This document shows positions 1 through 10,508 of a DNA stretch of 64,000 bases, in pieces (within the stretch, counting starts at the first letter, position 1; the number at the start of each line of letters is the position of its first letter). Both the position numbers and the translations under genes were made by a program. Source of the stretch: Neostapfia colusana (Eukaryota > Streptophyta > Magnoliopsida > Poales > Poaceae); assembly GCA_030760725.1 (NCBI GenBank), contig JASWHV010000002.1:56971900-57035899 (forward strand), read 5' to 3'. The notes beneath the pieces are model-generated. The model made no database searches, had not been told where the DNA came from, and worked only from the letters and a program-made list of their open reading frames with translations.

Positions 1-457
1 CCGTGCGATTTAAAATAAACGGCGCACAAGCGGCCACGTCGCTCTGATCGAGCGCGGGCGGCGCTGCCCGGCGGCGTACGGCGGCGGGAGGCGGAGAACT
101 CGCCGGAGAGTTTCGGATCTTCGTAAATTCTTCCTAGAACTGTGATTTTATGGCATAGATCGGTGGAGGGGAGGTCGGGGATCTCACCTCGGGGGTTTTC
201 TTGAGCTCGGAGGTCCTGGAAAGCGATCGGCGACGAGGTCCGAAGCGAAACCACGGCGAGGCTCGTCGGCGCTGTGTTTGAACCGCAAGTCACCGAGTTT
301 TCTGCACCTGCAGGGTTCCCCGGAGGTGGTGGATCAAGACCAGCGAGTTTGATCGGAATTTCCGAGCGTAGATCGGCCAGAATTCGCCGGAGAAGGCTCG
401 GGTTCTCACCGGAGTAAAAACAGCAGATCGCGTGAGAAAAACAGGACTAGGCCGGGG

Positions 458-465
458 TTTTTATA
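458..465 (-). promoter_or_regulatory. TATA box of LTR D
   Basis: The minus strand reads CTATAAAAACC here, the same box in the same context (CCGtCTATAAAAAC) as in the LTRs of C. It lies about 425 bp inside the LTR start, the spacing seen in C. Confidence 0.6.
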
Positions 466-600
466 GACGGGGGAGGGCGGTGGTTTGTTTAGATCGAGTG
501 GGAGTCCTCCGGAACCAGAATTCGGCCGGAAATCCGGTCGGTTGTGATCGCGCGCGCGCGGGTGAACAGTCCGAGTTTCGGACGATCGGGGGTTAGGGAT

Positions 601-621
601 GACAGGTGGGTCCCACCTGTC
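601..621. promoter_or_regulatory. Palindromic GTGGGTCCCAC site in LTR D
   Basis: A 21-bp palindrome (odd centre) with core GTGGGTCCCAC. The core holds the class I TCP (PCF) consensus GGNCCCAC on both strands. It lies upstream of the TATA box. Related sites occur in the LTRs of A (4983-5002, 16371-16390), B (about 19003-19025) and C (37495-37520, about 37825-37845, 45736-45757). Binding is inferred, not shown. Confidence 0.4.
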
Positions 622-660
622 TGAGAGAGAGAGCGTGGGCGCGCGGCTGCGGGCTGGCGC

Positions 661-685
661 GGGGGGGGGGGGGGGGGGGGGGGGG
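661..685. repeat. 25-base G homopolymer in LTR D
   Basis: An uninterrupted run of 25 G lies in the GC-rich promoter block. Sister LTRs have no such run at this place. It could form a G-quadruplex, and its length is also the kind of feature assemblies get wrong. Confidence 0.8.
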
Positions 686-889
686 AAGGGTGGGCCGGCT
701 GGTGGGTTTCGGCCCACTGGCCGGTTTTTTTCTGTTTTCTTTTTTTCTTTTTCTATTTCTTTTCTGTTTTGAGTTTAAATTGAATTCCAGTTTGAATTTA
801 AATTGTTGCAAACATGCAACACATCCAAAAAATTTTAAATTCCCCTCTTAACAGGATTTAGGGTCTTAACAAGATTTTGGGGTGTTACA

Positions 890-1569
890 GTGCCTTTCGG
901 GCTAACTAATGCCCCGGCATACTTCATGTATCTCATGAACAAGGTATTCATGGAATATCTGGACAAATTTGTGGTGGTTTTCATAGATGACATTCTCGTC
1001 TTCTCCAAAGATGAAGAAGAACATGAAAAACATCTAAGGTTGGTGTTGCAAAAGCTGAGAGAACACCAACTATATGCAAAGTTGAGCAAGTGTGAGTTTT
1101 GGCTGAAGAGAGTCCCCTTCTTAGGACATATAATTTCGAAGGCAGGAATCTCCATAGATCCCGCCAAGATCGAGGATGTACAGAAGTGGAAGACCCCTGA
1201 GAATGTCGGGGAAGTTCGAAGCTTCTTAGGATTGGCTGGGTATTATCGACGGTTTATCGAGGGTTTCTCCAAGATTTCGAGACCCCTCACCAAATTGTTA
1301 GAGAAGGGAATCGCATTCACATGGACACCGTAGTGTGAGACGAGTTTTCAAGAGCTGAAGAAAAGACTGACAACAGCCCCAGTGCTAGTTATGCCAGGTA
1401 TGCAGAAGAACTTTTCGGTGTACTGCGATGCCTCTGGAAATGGGTTGGGATGTGTTCTCATGCAAGAGGGGCATGTCATGGCTTATGCGTCCCGGCAGCT
1501 CCGGAAACACGAGAAGAACTATCCTACGCATGACCTAGAGCTAGCCGTACTAGTACACGTGATGAAGAT
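890..1569 (+). pseudogene. Element B pol, part 1: RT palm to RNase H start
   Basis: Translated on the plus strand this is the second half of a Ty3/gypsy reverse transcriptase, from the MPFGLTNAP motif through the catalytic FIDD box (about 980), the SFLGLAGYYRRFI connection (about 1220) and the RNase H start YCDASGNGLG (about 1425). It is closely similar to residues 685-910 of the intact gag-pol of element C (43027-43700). An in-frame stop at 1331-1333 replaces a glutamine codon of C. The upstream part is displaced by LTR D. The frame is interrupted at 1569 by element A and resumes at 16998. It is a decayed chromovirus of the same family as C. Confidence 0.9.
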
Positions 1570-4500
1570 TGACACGACCCCATTGGTCCTGTCGAGCTAG
1601 GATCACGCTGAGGGGTGCTGCGTTGCACAGCACCGTATAACACACGTCAAAGGTGCAAAGCGGAAGCGGAGGTTTCATTACATAAACAAGTTTATGAACA
1701 TGTTTACATCAAAATAAGTTCGGTCTACACTCGCGGGCGTAGACTAAGCATCAAGTGCACGTTCAGCCCTCGAACGTGTCCTTGCTAGCACACACGCACA
1801 CTAACTCTGCGGCGTGCACGACTCCCACTCGACGGGGTTCCCCTCCTGGGGTTCCGTCTCCTCTTCGGGAGTCCCTTCCTCATAGAACCCTGCAAAAGCT
1901 TCAAACACAAGCAGTGAGCACGAAGGCTCAGCAAGTCTGACCCGTCTCACCTAAACATGGAACTTCTACATGAGGGTAATGGGTTGCATGAGGTAAAAAT
2001 CATTTGCAAGGACTCGCCTAATTAGTGGAACCTTACTTTCAAGTTTTAGCAGCAGGTTGTGGAGAACCTTACGCTAAGGCACATGAGAGAGCCGCAATCA
2101 AACAAGAAACGCATTTCTCTCATGTACTTTGCCCAAAGTTGAAAAGAACTTTAATTAGCTCTAAGCTACAGCATATCATTAACAATCAATGTCCAGCTTT
2201 CAATCAGCAACATTTTAACATGTAACTAGCCTGTTCTTTCTACGTCACGGTACAGTGAACAAGTGGTACTCACTGACCGCGAGGGACGGCGATTATAATC
2301 GATTTACACCTGCAGGGTTACCCGAACAACCCGTCACGTACGCCCGTACTCGATGTTGCCTACAACAACCATCACGGACGCCGTACGCGACTACCTTTCA
2401 CCCGTCAGCCAAATATTGAACCGGTCCCATCGTCCCGAGCAAGAGGTCTCTGCACGCGCATCTCCGTGCCGCCAGCCGATTTACACCTCGAGCTCTCAAC
2501 CTACCCTCTGAACGACGGGCAATGCCTCAATACCCAGCTACCCGAGTTACATCAGTTTCCCGGTTCCCATATAGCCGGTAGGTCTTCGGTACTGTTCTAG
2601 CTTGTTCAACAGGCCCGCACACGGCTCGGTCCTCAATCGACACAAGAGGAGCTACAGCACACAGGCCCCAAAGTCCTGCTGCCCTTACTCTCCGCTCGGT
2701 CTCATTTTCTTGCCATGTGTATCATGTGCTATCTCTACCCGAGCAATGTGCCTCTAGCCTATTCTCGCGAGTAGTTCCAACTACTCGACTTGTACCGAAT
2801 CCTACTCTATCCTAGCAATGCAGTGGCTAACGAGGTTTGCAATCCTAAACCCAACCCATGGTTCTCTTGGCTATGCAGCTGGATTTCCAAACAAGACTCT
2901 AATGCACAGAACAAAGGAAACAAGTATGTGCTCAAAACAATAAAAATTTGTAAAAAGGTTAATGCAAACCGGAGCTTGCCTTGCTGCTCTTGGTCATAGG
3001 CTAGCTGTTCCTCCGGAGTAACGAAGTCTAGGACATCGGGTTCCTCCTCGACCTTAGCGACTACATGATAGAAACAATACATGTATTAATTTAATGCATT
3101 TGTATTAAGTTTGAAGTTGTGAAGTCTATAACCTTTGCTAGATAGACCTAATGACTGTGAAACTTTTACTGTGGCTTGGTTACAACCTAAACAGAGACTT
3201 GGTCAAGTTTTAGTTGCAGCAAAGCTCATTTGAGCCCTCCACAAATAATTATGTCCTTGACCTTAATTGGAACTCTTAGGGTGTTCTAGGAATTTTCATG
3301 AGACAAACTATGACTTTCTGAAAACTAGATTTTCAGAGGGTTCTAATGGAGTTGGTCCCACTTAATTTGGAAGTCCCTAACTAAAGATATGAGCTAAACA
3401 ATTTCAGAGAAAATTCTGAAAATGTTTCTGAACATTTTCTATTTTCTCTGGAACAGTTTTACTAATCACACCATCAGGTGGACTAAATGAGCTCAAATGG
3501 ATCTGAAATTTTTATGGTAGTTCAAGGATATTTTGGGGAACATCTCAGAAAAATTTCAGGATTTTCCTCCAAAGGATTCTCCAGTTAAAATTCCTAACAA
3601 TTTAAACTTTAAGGAATTAATTCTGGAGAATTAAGGAATTTCATGAAGTGAAACTTGATTTGCTGGAAAGTACTCAGAGAGCTGAATCCAGCAAAATTTG
3701 GTTCACTCAATTTGGAGCTTTCTAGCCAAAGTTATAAGGATTTGAAGTTTGAAGGAAATCTGAAAATCGGGGAAAAGTTTAAACTCGCGCGTGGGCCCAG
3801 GGTACACGCGTCGCACGCCTAGGCGATGGCACACCGCGGCCCACAAGGATTTTGCGCGCCAGCACTCCCGATCCCGGCCGCAGACGGATCCCGATTCAAA
3901 ATATCGGCCGCTGACAGCTGGGGTCCACCCCCTTCTTCAACCTCGCGACACCCGCGCCCCGCCGCCGAGGGACCTCGCCGGAGGGCTCGCCGCCGGCTGC
4001 TGTACAGCTCCAAACTTCTTGATTCTGGCCGCCCTTGCCTACTTTTACTTGGGGAACAGGATCCGAGGGTCAGCTGCTCATGACAACGGCCGGAGCATGG
4101 TCGGCGACGAGCCGCCATATCGGAATGACTTCGGCCATGTCGGCTGACTCTCCTAGCACCTCAGCTACTTGGGAAATCGGTCGGGGAGCATCAGTGGACC
4201 TCAGAGAAGGTCGACATGAGCTCGAGGCAGCTCGGGGAAAGCCCGAAATAGGTCCTCACCGTGCGCCCGATACCCCCCGTTCGTTCCGCCATTAGTAGAC
4301 CTTAAATTACGCCGGGCACAGAGGTTCTCCGGCCCAGAGTTGTGAAGGCAACTTGTGCGTTACCGTGTCTAGCTCGTGTGGGAGTGGCCTGAGGCCCTCT
4401 AATCCTTTCTAGAGCACGAATTAAACAGAATCGTACCCGAAGGTCGTTCTGCACACAGAAAGGGGAAAAGTGGAAATTCGCCGCCGGTGAGCAACCACTC

Positions 4501-5610
4501 GAGCTGTGGCTCGGGGATGAGCAGCACCGGTCACCCGCGCGTCCAAGGGTGCCTTGGCTCGGGCGTGACAACGCCCAGGGTGGGCTGTCCACGAGAGCCC
4601 GAGGTGCGGCGGTTCCAAGTTCCGAGTTTGATCTTTCGGCACAGCCGATATCACTCGGTTTCAACCGAATTCTAGCAACGGGGAGGATGGAGGAAGGTCT
4701 CTAGTACCTTGCTGGGTCTCTGGAGTGGAAGGAGGGAGCTGCGATCGGCGTTCTCCGATCAAGTCCGAACTGCGGAAACTTTCGGCCGGTGCTGGGTTCT
4801 TGCGGGAAAACACGTCGGTACCTCGGCCGAGGAGGGGGGCAGGCGCCTTAAGAAGGCTCTGCACCGCCTCATGCCCGCGCGTGGGCAAGCAGCTGGTGGC
4901 GCGGTGGCTGGCCTCGGTTGCGATCACCGCTGCGGCTCGGCGACCCGAGTGAAAAGTCTCAGTCGGTTTGTGTTGAAGTAGAGGCTGACATGTGGGTCCC
5001 ACCCCTCCTTTTAACCGCTGAAATTTACTTCTAATCACTGTTGTAAACAGTGAACCCCATACTACCCTTGGCAATTCAAATTATTCCCCCATGAGCCATT
5101 TGAATTGATCAAAGTTCAAATGAGGTTTGGTTTGAATGAATTTCAGCACAAGTTCAGTTTGAAATTCAAATAAAGTTTGAATTTCTCCCCCTTAGCTCAT
5201 GTCAAGATCAACTCCAAATGGAGTGAAAATTGGTGTGCGAGCTCACAAAAATGTGCTGAGTAAGAATATGCCTTCCACTTTCAAATTCATGGTATAAAAA
5301 CAGTTTGAATTTGAATATGTTTTCAAACTGCCCCCTTCCTATCTATACCCAAGATGACCTCAAAAAGGTTTTGAATTTGGGTGAAACCTGGCATGGACAT
5401 CCTTAGCAAAGTGTAGGAGTTTTTCCTATGTCCAGCCCATCTATATCACATGTGGGAAATACCACTTTTGCAATGTGTAAGTTTGTTCCCTAATGAGCAT
5501 GTTGATAATTGTTACTTGCTCTTCATTTGTGTTCATCATTCTTCTTCAAATGAGGTGTGTGGTGTGGGGATGAACACTACAAATGGGTGTCAAAAACTGA
5601 GGCCCTTACA
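1570..5610 (-). repeat. 3' LTR of element A (4041 bp)
   Basis: It matches 12958-16997 almost base for base. The plus strand begins TGACACGACCCC and ends GGCCCTTACA, so on the element strand it begins TGTAAGGG and ends GTGTCA. It is made of an AT-rich segment next to the polypurine tract (5000-5610), a GC-rich block (about 3785-4990) and further mixed sequence. Several ORFs of 60-140 codons occur on both strands in the GC-rich block. They have no recognisable domain, and I regard them as chance ORFs of GC-rich sequence. Confidence 0.95.
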
Positions 5611-5643
5611 TTCCTCCCCCCTTAAAAGAATCTCGTCCCGAGA
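5611..5643 (-). other. Polypurine tract and upstream hairpin of element A
   Basis: On the minus strand TTTTAAGGGGGGAGGAA (5611-5627) lies directly against the 3' LTR and is the plus-strand primer for reverse transcription. Just upstream, TCTCG-GGA-CGAGA (5631-5643) forms a perfect 5-bp stem. The same hairpin-plus-tract arrangement occurs in B and C. Confidence 0.85.
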
Positions 5644-5679
5644 TTATAAGGTGAAAATGAGAGAGAGGACGGTGGAAAA

Positions 5680-6423
5680 TTACCGGATATGCGACGTGAG
5701 AAAATCGGGGTAGTTAGTACGAAGGAATTCTTCGCTCTCCCATGTCGCTTCGTCCACGGAGTGATTACTCCACAGAACCTTGTAGAACCACAACGTACGG
5801 TTGCGTGTGGTTCGGGCCTTCTCATCAATAATCTGCACCGGTTCCTCCCGATAGGTGAGATCCGGTTGCAGTTCTTCAATGCCTTCCAGCTGAACGGTAG
5901 TTGATAGCTTGAGACACTTCCTCAGCTGGGAAATGTGAAAGACGTCGTGCACACCGGAAAGTGCTTCTGGTAATTTCAGCCGGTATGCCACCGATCCACA
6001 TCTTTCGGTAATCTGGAATGGACCGATGAATCGGGGTGCCAACTTTCCTCTCACCCCAAATCTGTTTACACCCTTCATTGGAGACACCCGTAGATATACG
6101 TGATCTCCAACTTCGAATTGTAATGGGCGCCTTCTCCGGTCCGCATACTGTTTTTGTCGGGATTGAGCAGCTCTTAGGTTTGCTTGAATCAGTCGAACCT
6201 TTTCTTCCGCGTCGTTGACAAGGTCAATCCCGAAGGTAACCCTCTCGCCAGACTCACACCAGTTCAGTGGTGTGCGGCATTTCCTGCCGTATAGCGCCTC
6301 ATAGGGCGCTATCCTGATGCTGGCATGGTACCCATTGTTGTACGAGAACTCGGCTAACGGCAAGTGATCATCCCAATTCTTGCCGTGGTCGATAGCGCAA
6401 GCTCGTAGCATGTCTTCTAGGAT
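5680..6423 (-). pseudogene. Element A pol, distal part: integrase C-terminus and chromodomain
   Basis: This continues the gag-pol frame downstream of the in-frame stop at 6424-6426. It is the same reading frame, so one nonsense change separates the two parts. It begins just after the catalytic glutamate motif of integrase. It holds the end of the integrase core (SYNNGYHASIRIAPYEALYG), the GPY-like C-terminal module (LAPRFIGPFQI) and a chromodomain near the end (VQIIDEKARTTRNRT, WFYKVLWSNH, EATWESEEFL). The chromodomain is thought to direct integration to heterochromatin in this clade. Translated alone it would lack the catalytic core. Confidence 0.85.
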
Positions 6424-9400
6424 TTAATTTACCCGCTCAGTTTGTCCATCCGTCTGCGGGTGGTAGGCCGAACTACGGATCAGCTTCGTCCCCAAGGCAG
6501 CGTGTAGCTGCTCCCAAAAACGGGACACAAATAAAGTGCCCCGGTCCGATATGATGGTACGGGGTACGCCATATAAGCATAGGATCCGTGAGATGTACAG
6601 TTCAGCGTACTTCTTGGCGTTGTAGTTGGTGTTGACCGGGATGAAATGGGCAACTTTGGTGAGCCGATCGACGATCACCCACACCGAATCATGTTTCTGT
6701 AAGGTGGTGGGTAAACCGACGACGAAATCCATGCTCACGTCCTCCCACTTCCAGGCAGGAATGCCCAGTGGTTGCAGCAGTCCCGGTTTCCGCATGTGGT
6801 CCGCCTTCACCCTTCGACATGTATCACACTCGGACACGTATTTTGCAGTCTCTCGCTTCATCCGTGTCCACCAAAACTTTCTTCTGAGTTCTTGATACAT
6901 TTTGTTGCTGCCGGGGTGAATAGAAAATTTTGATAAGTGAGCCTCATCAAAGATTTTCTTCCGTAGCTCCGGGTTTTGGGGTACGACAATCCGGTCCTTG
7001 AACCATAGGACGCCGTCTCCGTCCTTCCGGAAACATTTTAACTCCCCACTGTCTACACGTCTCCGCAAATGTGACATGCCCTTGTCATTCTTCTGGGCTG
7101 CCGCTATCTCTTCACGGATGGTGGGGATCAAAGTTAGGTTGTAGAGAGCTCCGTGTGGAATCACATGTAGTGGTGGTTCGCTCTCTTCCAACAGTGTGAT
7201 GGTCAGATTATTGACGTGTGACTTGCGGCTTAGCGCGTCCGCCACAACGTTTGCCTTACCCGGATGATAATGGATCTCTATCTCGTAATCCTTTATCAGT
7301 TCTAACCATCTTCGTTGCCTCATGTTCAGCTCCTTCTGAGTGAATATGTACTTGAGGCTTTTGTGGTCGGTATATAAATGTACGAGGTTACCGAGTAGGT
7401 AGTGCCTCCACATCTTCAGTGCAAGTACCACGGCAGCGAGCTCCAAGTCGTGAGTTGGATAATTTTGCTCATGGTTCCTAAGCTGCCGTGATCCATACGC
7501 GACCACTCTTCGGTCTTGCATCAGCACACATCCGAGCCCAATGCCGGATGCATCGCAGTACACATCGAACGGTTTTGTTGTGTCTGGCTGCGCCAAAACC
7601 GGTGCTGATGTCAGGTGCTTGACTAAAGCCTTGAATGCTGCTTCACATGCTGGACTCCAAACATATTTGGTAGCCTTCTTCAGCAGCTCTGTCATTGGCT
7701 TGGCAATCTTCGAGAAGTTCGGAATGAACCTCCGATAATACCCCGCGAGTCCGAGGAAACTCCGTACCTCATGAACAGTTCTCGGGGATTTCCAATTCAG
7801 CACTTGCGTGATCTTGCTCGGGTCCACAGCGATACCCTCCGCTGAGATGATATGCCCGAGGAAAGGCACTTGCGATATCCAAAACTCGCATTTGCTGAAC
7901 TTTGCGTATAACTTGTGACCCCGCAGCCGTTGCAAGACTATACGCAGATGTTTCTTGTGATCTTCCTCCGACTTGGAATATACCAGGATGTCGTCGATGA
8001 AGACCACGACAAACTTGTCCAGCTCCGGCATGAACACCGAGTTCATTAAGTACATGAAGTGAGCTGGAGCATTGGTGAGGCCAAAGGACATGACCAGGTA
8101 CTCATAAAGTCCGTACCTTGTCGAGAAAGCTGTCTTTGGGATGTCCTCCGCCCTTATCTTAATCTGATGGTACCCGGATCTTAAATCCATCTTGGAAAAG
8201 ATCTTTGCTTCGACCAACTGATCAAACAACATGTCGATCCGTGGCAAAGGGTACTTGTTCTTGATGGTTACGGCATTTAATGGACGGTAGTCCATGCAAA
8301 GCCGCAACGTTTCATCCTTCTTTTTGACAAATAATGCCGAACAGCCCCATGGCGAGGAGCTCGGCCTAATAAAACCCTTCTCCAGAAGGTCCGTGAGCTG
8401 AGTCTTCAGTTCAGCCAACTCCTTGGGCGCCATCTTGTACGGCCTTCGGGATATTGGCATGGTTCCCGGTGCAAGTTCAATCTTGAACTCCACCTCTCTA
8501 TCGGGTGGCATCCCCGGCAAATCGTCCGGGAATACATCAAGGAACTCTCGGACTACTGGGATATCTTCCAATCTGATAGTTGTGGACTGATAGACACTTG
8601 GAAGTTTTATTTCTGGACTGTCCAGAAATAATGAGTGAGACCCGTGCACTTCTGAGTTTAAGTGCACGACTCGAAGGACGGTGTCTAAAACAGCGCCGTG
8701 GCGGGTTAACCACGACATCCCTAGGATGACATCGACCTTCTGTCCCTCTAAGATAATGAGAGACGTGGGGTACACTCTACCCGCCAAGCATAATGGTGCT
8801 TTGGAGACCATTACGCTTGCTGAAATCTTCCCACCCGGTGAGCAAATTAAATATGGACTATCGGTGGGTAGTATTGGCAAACTGTGTTTAGCAATGAAAG
8901 CTTGGCTAATAAAATTATGCGTGGCGCCTGAATCAAACAGTACTATAGCGGGATGCTGGTGGAGTTGGAACATACCCGCAAGGATTGGCTCGCCCTCCGG
9001 CACGTCCTCAATGGCAAGCTGGTGGACAGTGCCGGGCCTAGGGTTTGCCCGCCGCGCATTAGTAGGGTTCCGGGGTTGATTCCTCCTCGGAAACTGCGGT
9101 GCCACTCCGCCGCCTTGCCTCTCCGGGCAACTGCTCGCGAAGTGTCCTAGGCGACCACACTTGTAACATGTGGCCGCTGCTGATGGAGTACTCGGTGGAC
9201 GAAAGCCCGGCATGCGTTGCTGAGGTGCAAATGCACGCGGCATCGCCCGTTGCTGCTGTTGTTGTTGCGGTGGTACTGGCAGTGCCGGCCGGAATGCCGG
9301 TGAAGAGTACGGTCGACTGCGGAACGGCATCGACCGCTGTGGTGGTTGCCAGCGTGGACCTGATGGTGGGCGATTCACCATCCGAAACTTCTGAGAAGGA

Positions 9401-10236
9401 CCACCTCCTTCTCCGCTGCTCTGCGGCGCGCTTCTCTTTCGCTCTGCCGCCGCCAACTCCTTGCCGGAGTCCTCCTGAACAATCGCAGCATCAATGATGT
9501 CGTTGAGGCTGCCGCGATTGAACATTGCCAACTTGTCCTTCAGGAGCGGGTTAAGCCCCTGGTAAAAATGGTCCCGCCGCTTCTCGTCCGTATCTGCGTG
9601 ACACGACGCGTAGAGCGCGAGATCGTTAAACGCCCTTGAATATTCCAGCGCGTTCCGGCTCCCTTGTTGCAGGTGTAGGAATTCCTGCGTCTTTCTCTTC
9701 ATCAAACCGGGCGGTATATGATAGGCCCTGAAGGCCGTCCGGAACTCCGCCCAGGTCATCACCCGATCGGTGGGCTGTGAAGCACAGAAGTTGGCCCACC
9801 ACGCGCTCGCGGATCCTTGGAGCTGCTGGACCGCGAACTGAGTCTTGCGCTGCTCGCTGATTTGGAGCAGCCCGAATTTCATCTCTATGGCGCGGAGCCA
9901 GTTGTCCGCGTCAAGTGGTTCATCCGCCCTTGAGAATACAGGGGGATGAGTCGCCAGGAATTCGGAGTAGGAGCTCTGTTGGCGCTCCTCACGATCTTGA
10001 CGTCTCTCTGGGCGAGACGTATTGGCGATGAGAGTCTGCAGCAACTCTGTGTGCTGCTGATGCGAGCCCGCCATTGCCGCGACAATGTCGGCCAATGTAA
10101 CCGTTGGTAGTGGCGGTGGCGGTGTTTGCTGTTGCTGCTGCTGTTGCTGTCCCGAGGAGTCCTCGGGAGGTGGTTGGGAGGTCTCTCCCCCTTGGCTAGT
10201 ACCTCCAACGTCAGGGTTGGCACGAGTACGCGTCAT
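6424..10236 (-). CDS. Element A gag-pol polyprotein, stopped within integrase
   Basis: A long frame encodes, in order: gag with capsid-like region (FRAYHIPPGLMKRK), a CCHC zinc knuckle (CYKCGRLGHFASSC, about residue 366 from 10266), aspartic protease (LFDSGATHNF, about 442), reverse transcriptase with FIDD catalytic box (about 754), RNase H (VYCDASGIGLG, about 900; YTDHKSLKYIF), an H2C2 zinc-binding region and the integrase core (SMDFVVGL; DRGTLFVSRF; DGQTER). I chose the ATG at 10236 (MTRTRANPD), because a splice-acceptor consensus lies directly before it. The frame is also open to an ATG at 10266. The stop at 6424-6426 fits a C-to-T change of a glutamine codon present in the sister element C. 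Tekay/Del-like chromovirus is the most likely clade. Confidence 0.9.
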   Translation of the reverse strand: MTRTRANPDVGGTSQGGETSQPPPEDSSGQQQQQQQQTPPPPLPTVTLADIVAAMAGSHQQHTELLQTLIANTSRPERRQDREERQQSSYSEFLATHPPVFSRADEPLDADNWLRAIEMKFGLLQISEQRKTQFAVQQLQGSASAWWANFCASQPTDRVMTWAEFRTAFRAYHIPPGLMKRKTQEFLHLQQGSRNALEYSRAFNDLALYASCHADTDEKRRDHFYQGLNPLLKDKLAMFNRGSLNDIIDAAIVQEDSGKELAAAERKRSAPQSSGEGGGPSQKFRMVNRPPSGPRWQPPQRSMPFRSRPYSSPAFRPALPVPPQQQQQQRAMPRAFAPQQRMPGFRPPSTPSAAATCYKCGRLGHFASSCPERQGGGVAPQFPRRNQPRNPTNARRANPRPGTVHQLAIEDVPEGEPILAGMFQLHQHPAIVLFDSGATHNFISQAFIAKHSLPILPTDSPYLICSPGGKISASVMVSKAPLCLAGRVYPTSLIILEGQKVDVILGMSWLTRHGAVLDTVLRVVHLNSEVHGSHSLFLDSPEIKLPSVYQSTTIRLEDIPVVREFLDVFPDDLPGMPPDREVEFKIELAPGTMPISRRPYKMAPKELAELKTQLTDLLEKGFIRPSSSPWGCSALFVKKKDETLRLCMDYRPLNAVTIKNKYPLPRIDMLFDQLVEAKIFSKMDLRSGYHQIKIRAEDIPKTAFSTRYGLYEYLVMSFGLTNAPAHFMYLMNSVFMPELDKFVVVFIDDILVYSKSEEDHKKHLRIVLQRLRGHKLYAKFSKCEFWISQVPFLGHIISAEGIAVDPSKITQVLNWKSPRTVHEVRSFLGLAGYYRRFIPNFSKIAKPMTELLKKATKYVWSPACEAAFKALVKHLTSAPVLAQPDTTKPFDVYCDASGIGLGCVLMQDRRVVAYGSRQLRNHEQNYPTHDLELAAVVLALKMWRHYLLGNLVHLYTDHKSLKYIFTQKELNMRQRRWLELIKDYEIEIHYHPGKANVVADALSRKSHVNNLTITLLEESEPPLHVIPHGALYNLTLIPTIREEIAAAQKNDKGMSHLRRRVDSGELKCFRKDGDGVLWFKDRIVVPQNPELRKKIFDEAHLSKFSIHPGSNKMYQELRRKFWWTRMKRETAKYVSECDTCRRVKADHMRKPGLLQPLGIPAWKWEDVSMDFVVGLPTTLQKHDSVWVIVDRLTKVAHFIPVNTNYNAKKYAELYISRILCLYGVPRTIISDRGTLFVSRFWEQLHAALGTKLIRSSAYHPQTDGQTERVN

Positions 10237-10265
10237 TCTGAAATTCAACACAGCAGAAATTAGCA
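10237..10265 (-). promoter_or_regulatory. Predicted 3' splice acceptor before gag of element A
   Basis: On the minus strand a branch-point-like CTAAT (10259-10263), a pyrimidine-rich stretch and TTTCAG (ending at 10238) precede the gag ATG by one base. This fits a spliced gag-pol mRNA that skips orf0. No transcript is available here. Confidence 0.45.
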
Positions 10266-10508
10266 CATGTCTTACTCAAAATTCCATAAACAGCAGTAGG
10301 TATCGAAGCGACGCATGATTAACTTGCACAACATTCACATATATTGATAAAGCACAAACTTTATACAAGATACATTATTCTCGGGTCTCCGAGAAGTCGT
10401 GCTCATGTCGTCACTACCTATACATACGCTACTGTCTACCCGACATGTCACCGATTACAAAAGTTGGGTTACGCTACCCAAGCTGCCCTACTTGGCAACC
10501 GTAACCCC

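Larger units (their letters stand above)
1..889 (-). mobile_element. Element D: partial chromovirus LTR, cut by window edge
   Basis: Read on the minus strand this begins TGTAACACCCC at 889 and runs through an AT-rich stretch, a GC-rich promoter block, a TATA box and a leader-like GC-rich part, leaving the window at position 1. It matches the first part of the LTRs of B (18787 on), C (45487 on) and H (50759 backwards), so it is the same family. It abuts the reverse transcriptase of element B at 890 without linker, as expected for an insertion into B. Whether D is a solo LTR or a full element cannot be told, because the rest is outside the window. Confidence 0.85.

Noticed and set aside
1755..5713. 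Paired ORFs in the A LTRs (for example 2807-3082 and 14195-14470; 3819-4118 and 15207-15506)
   Set aside because: Their conservation follows from the LTRs being nearly identical. No domain, no coding signature, and overlapping ORFs on both strands.
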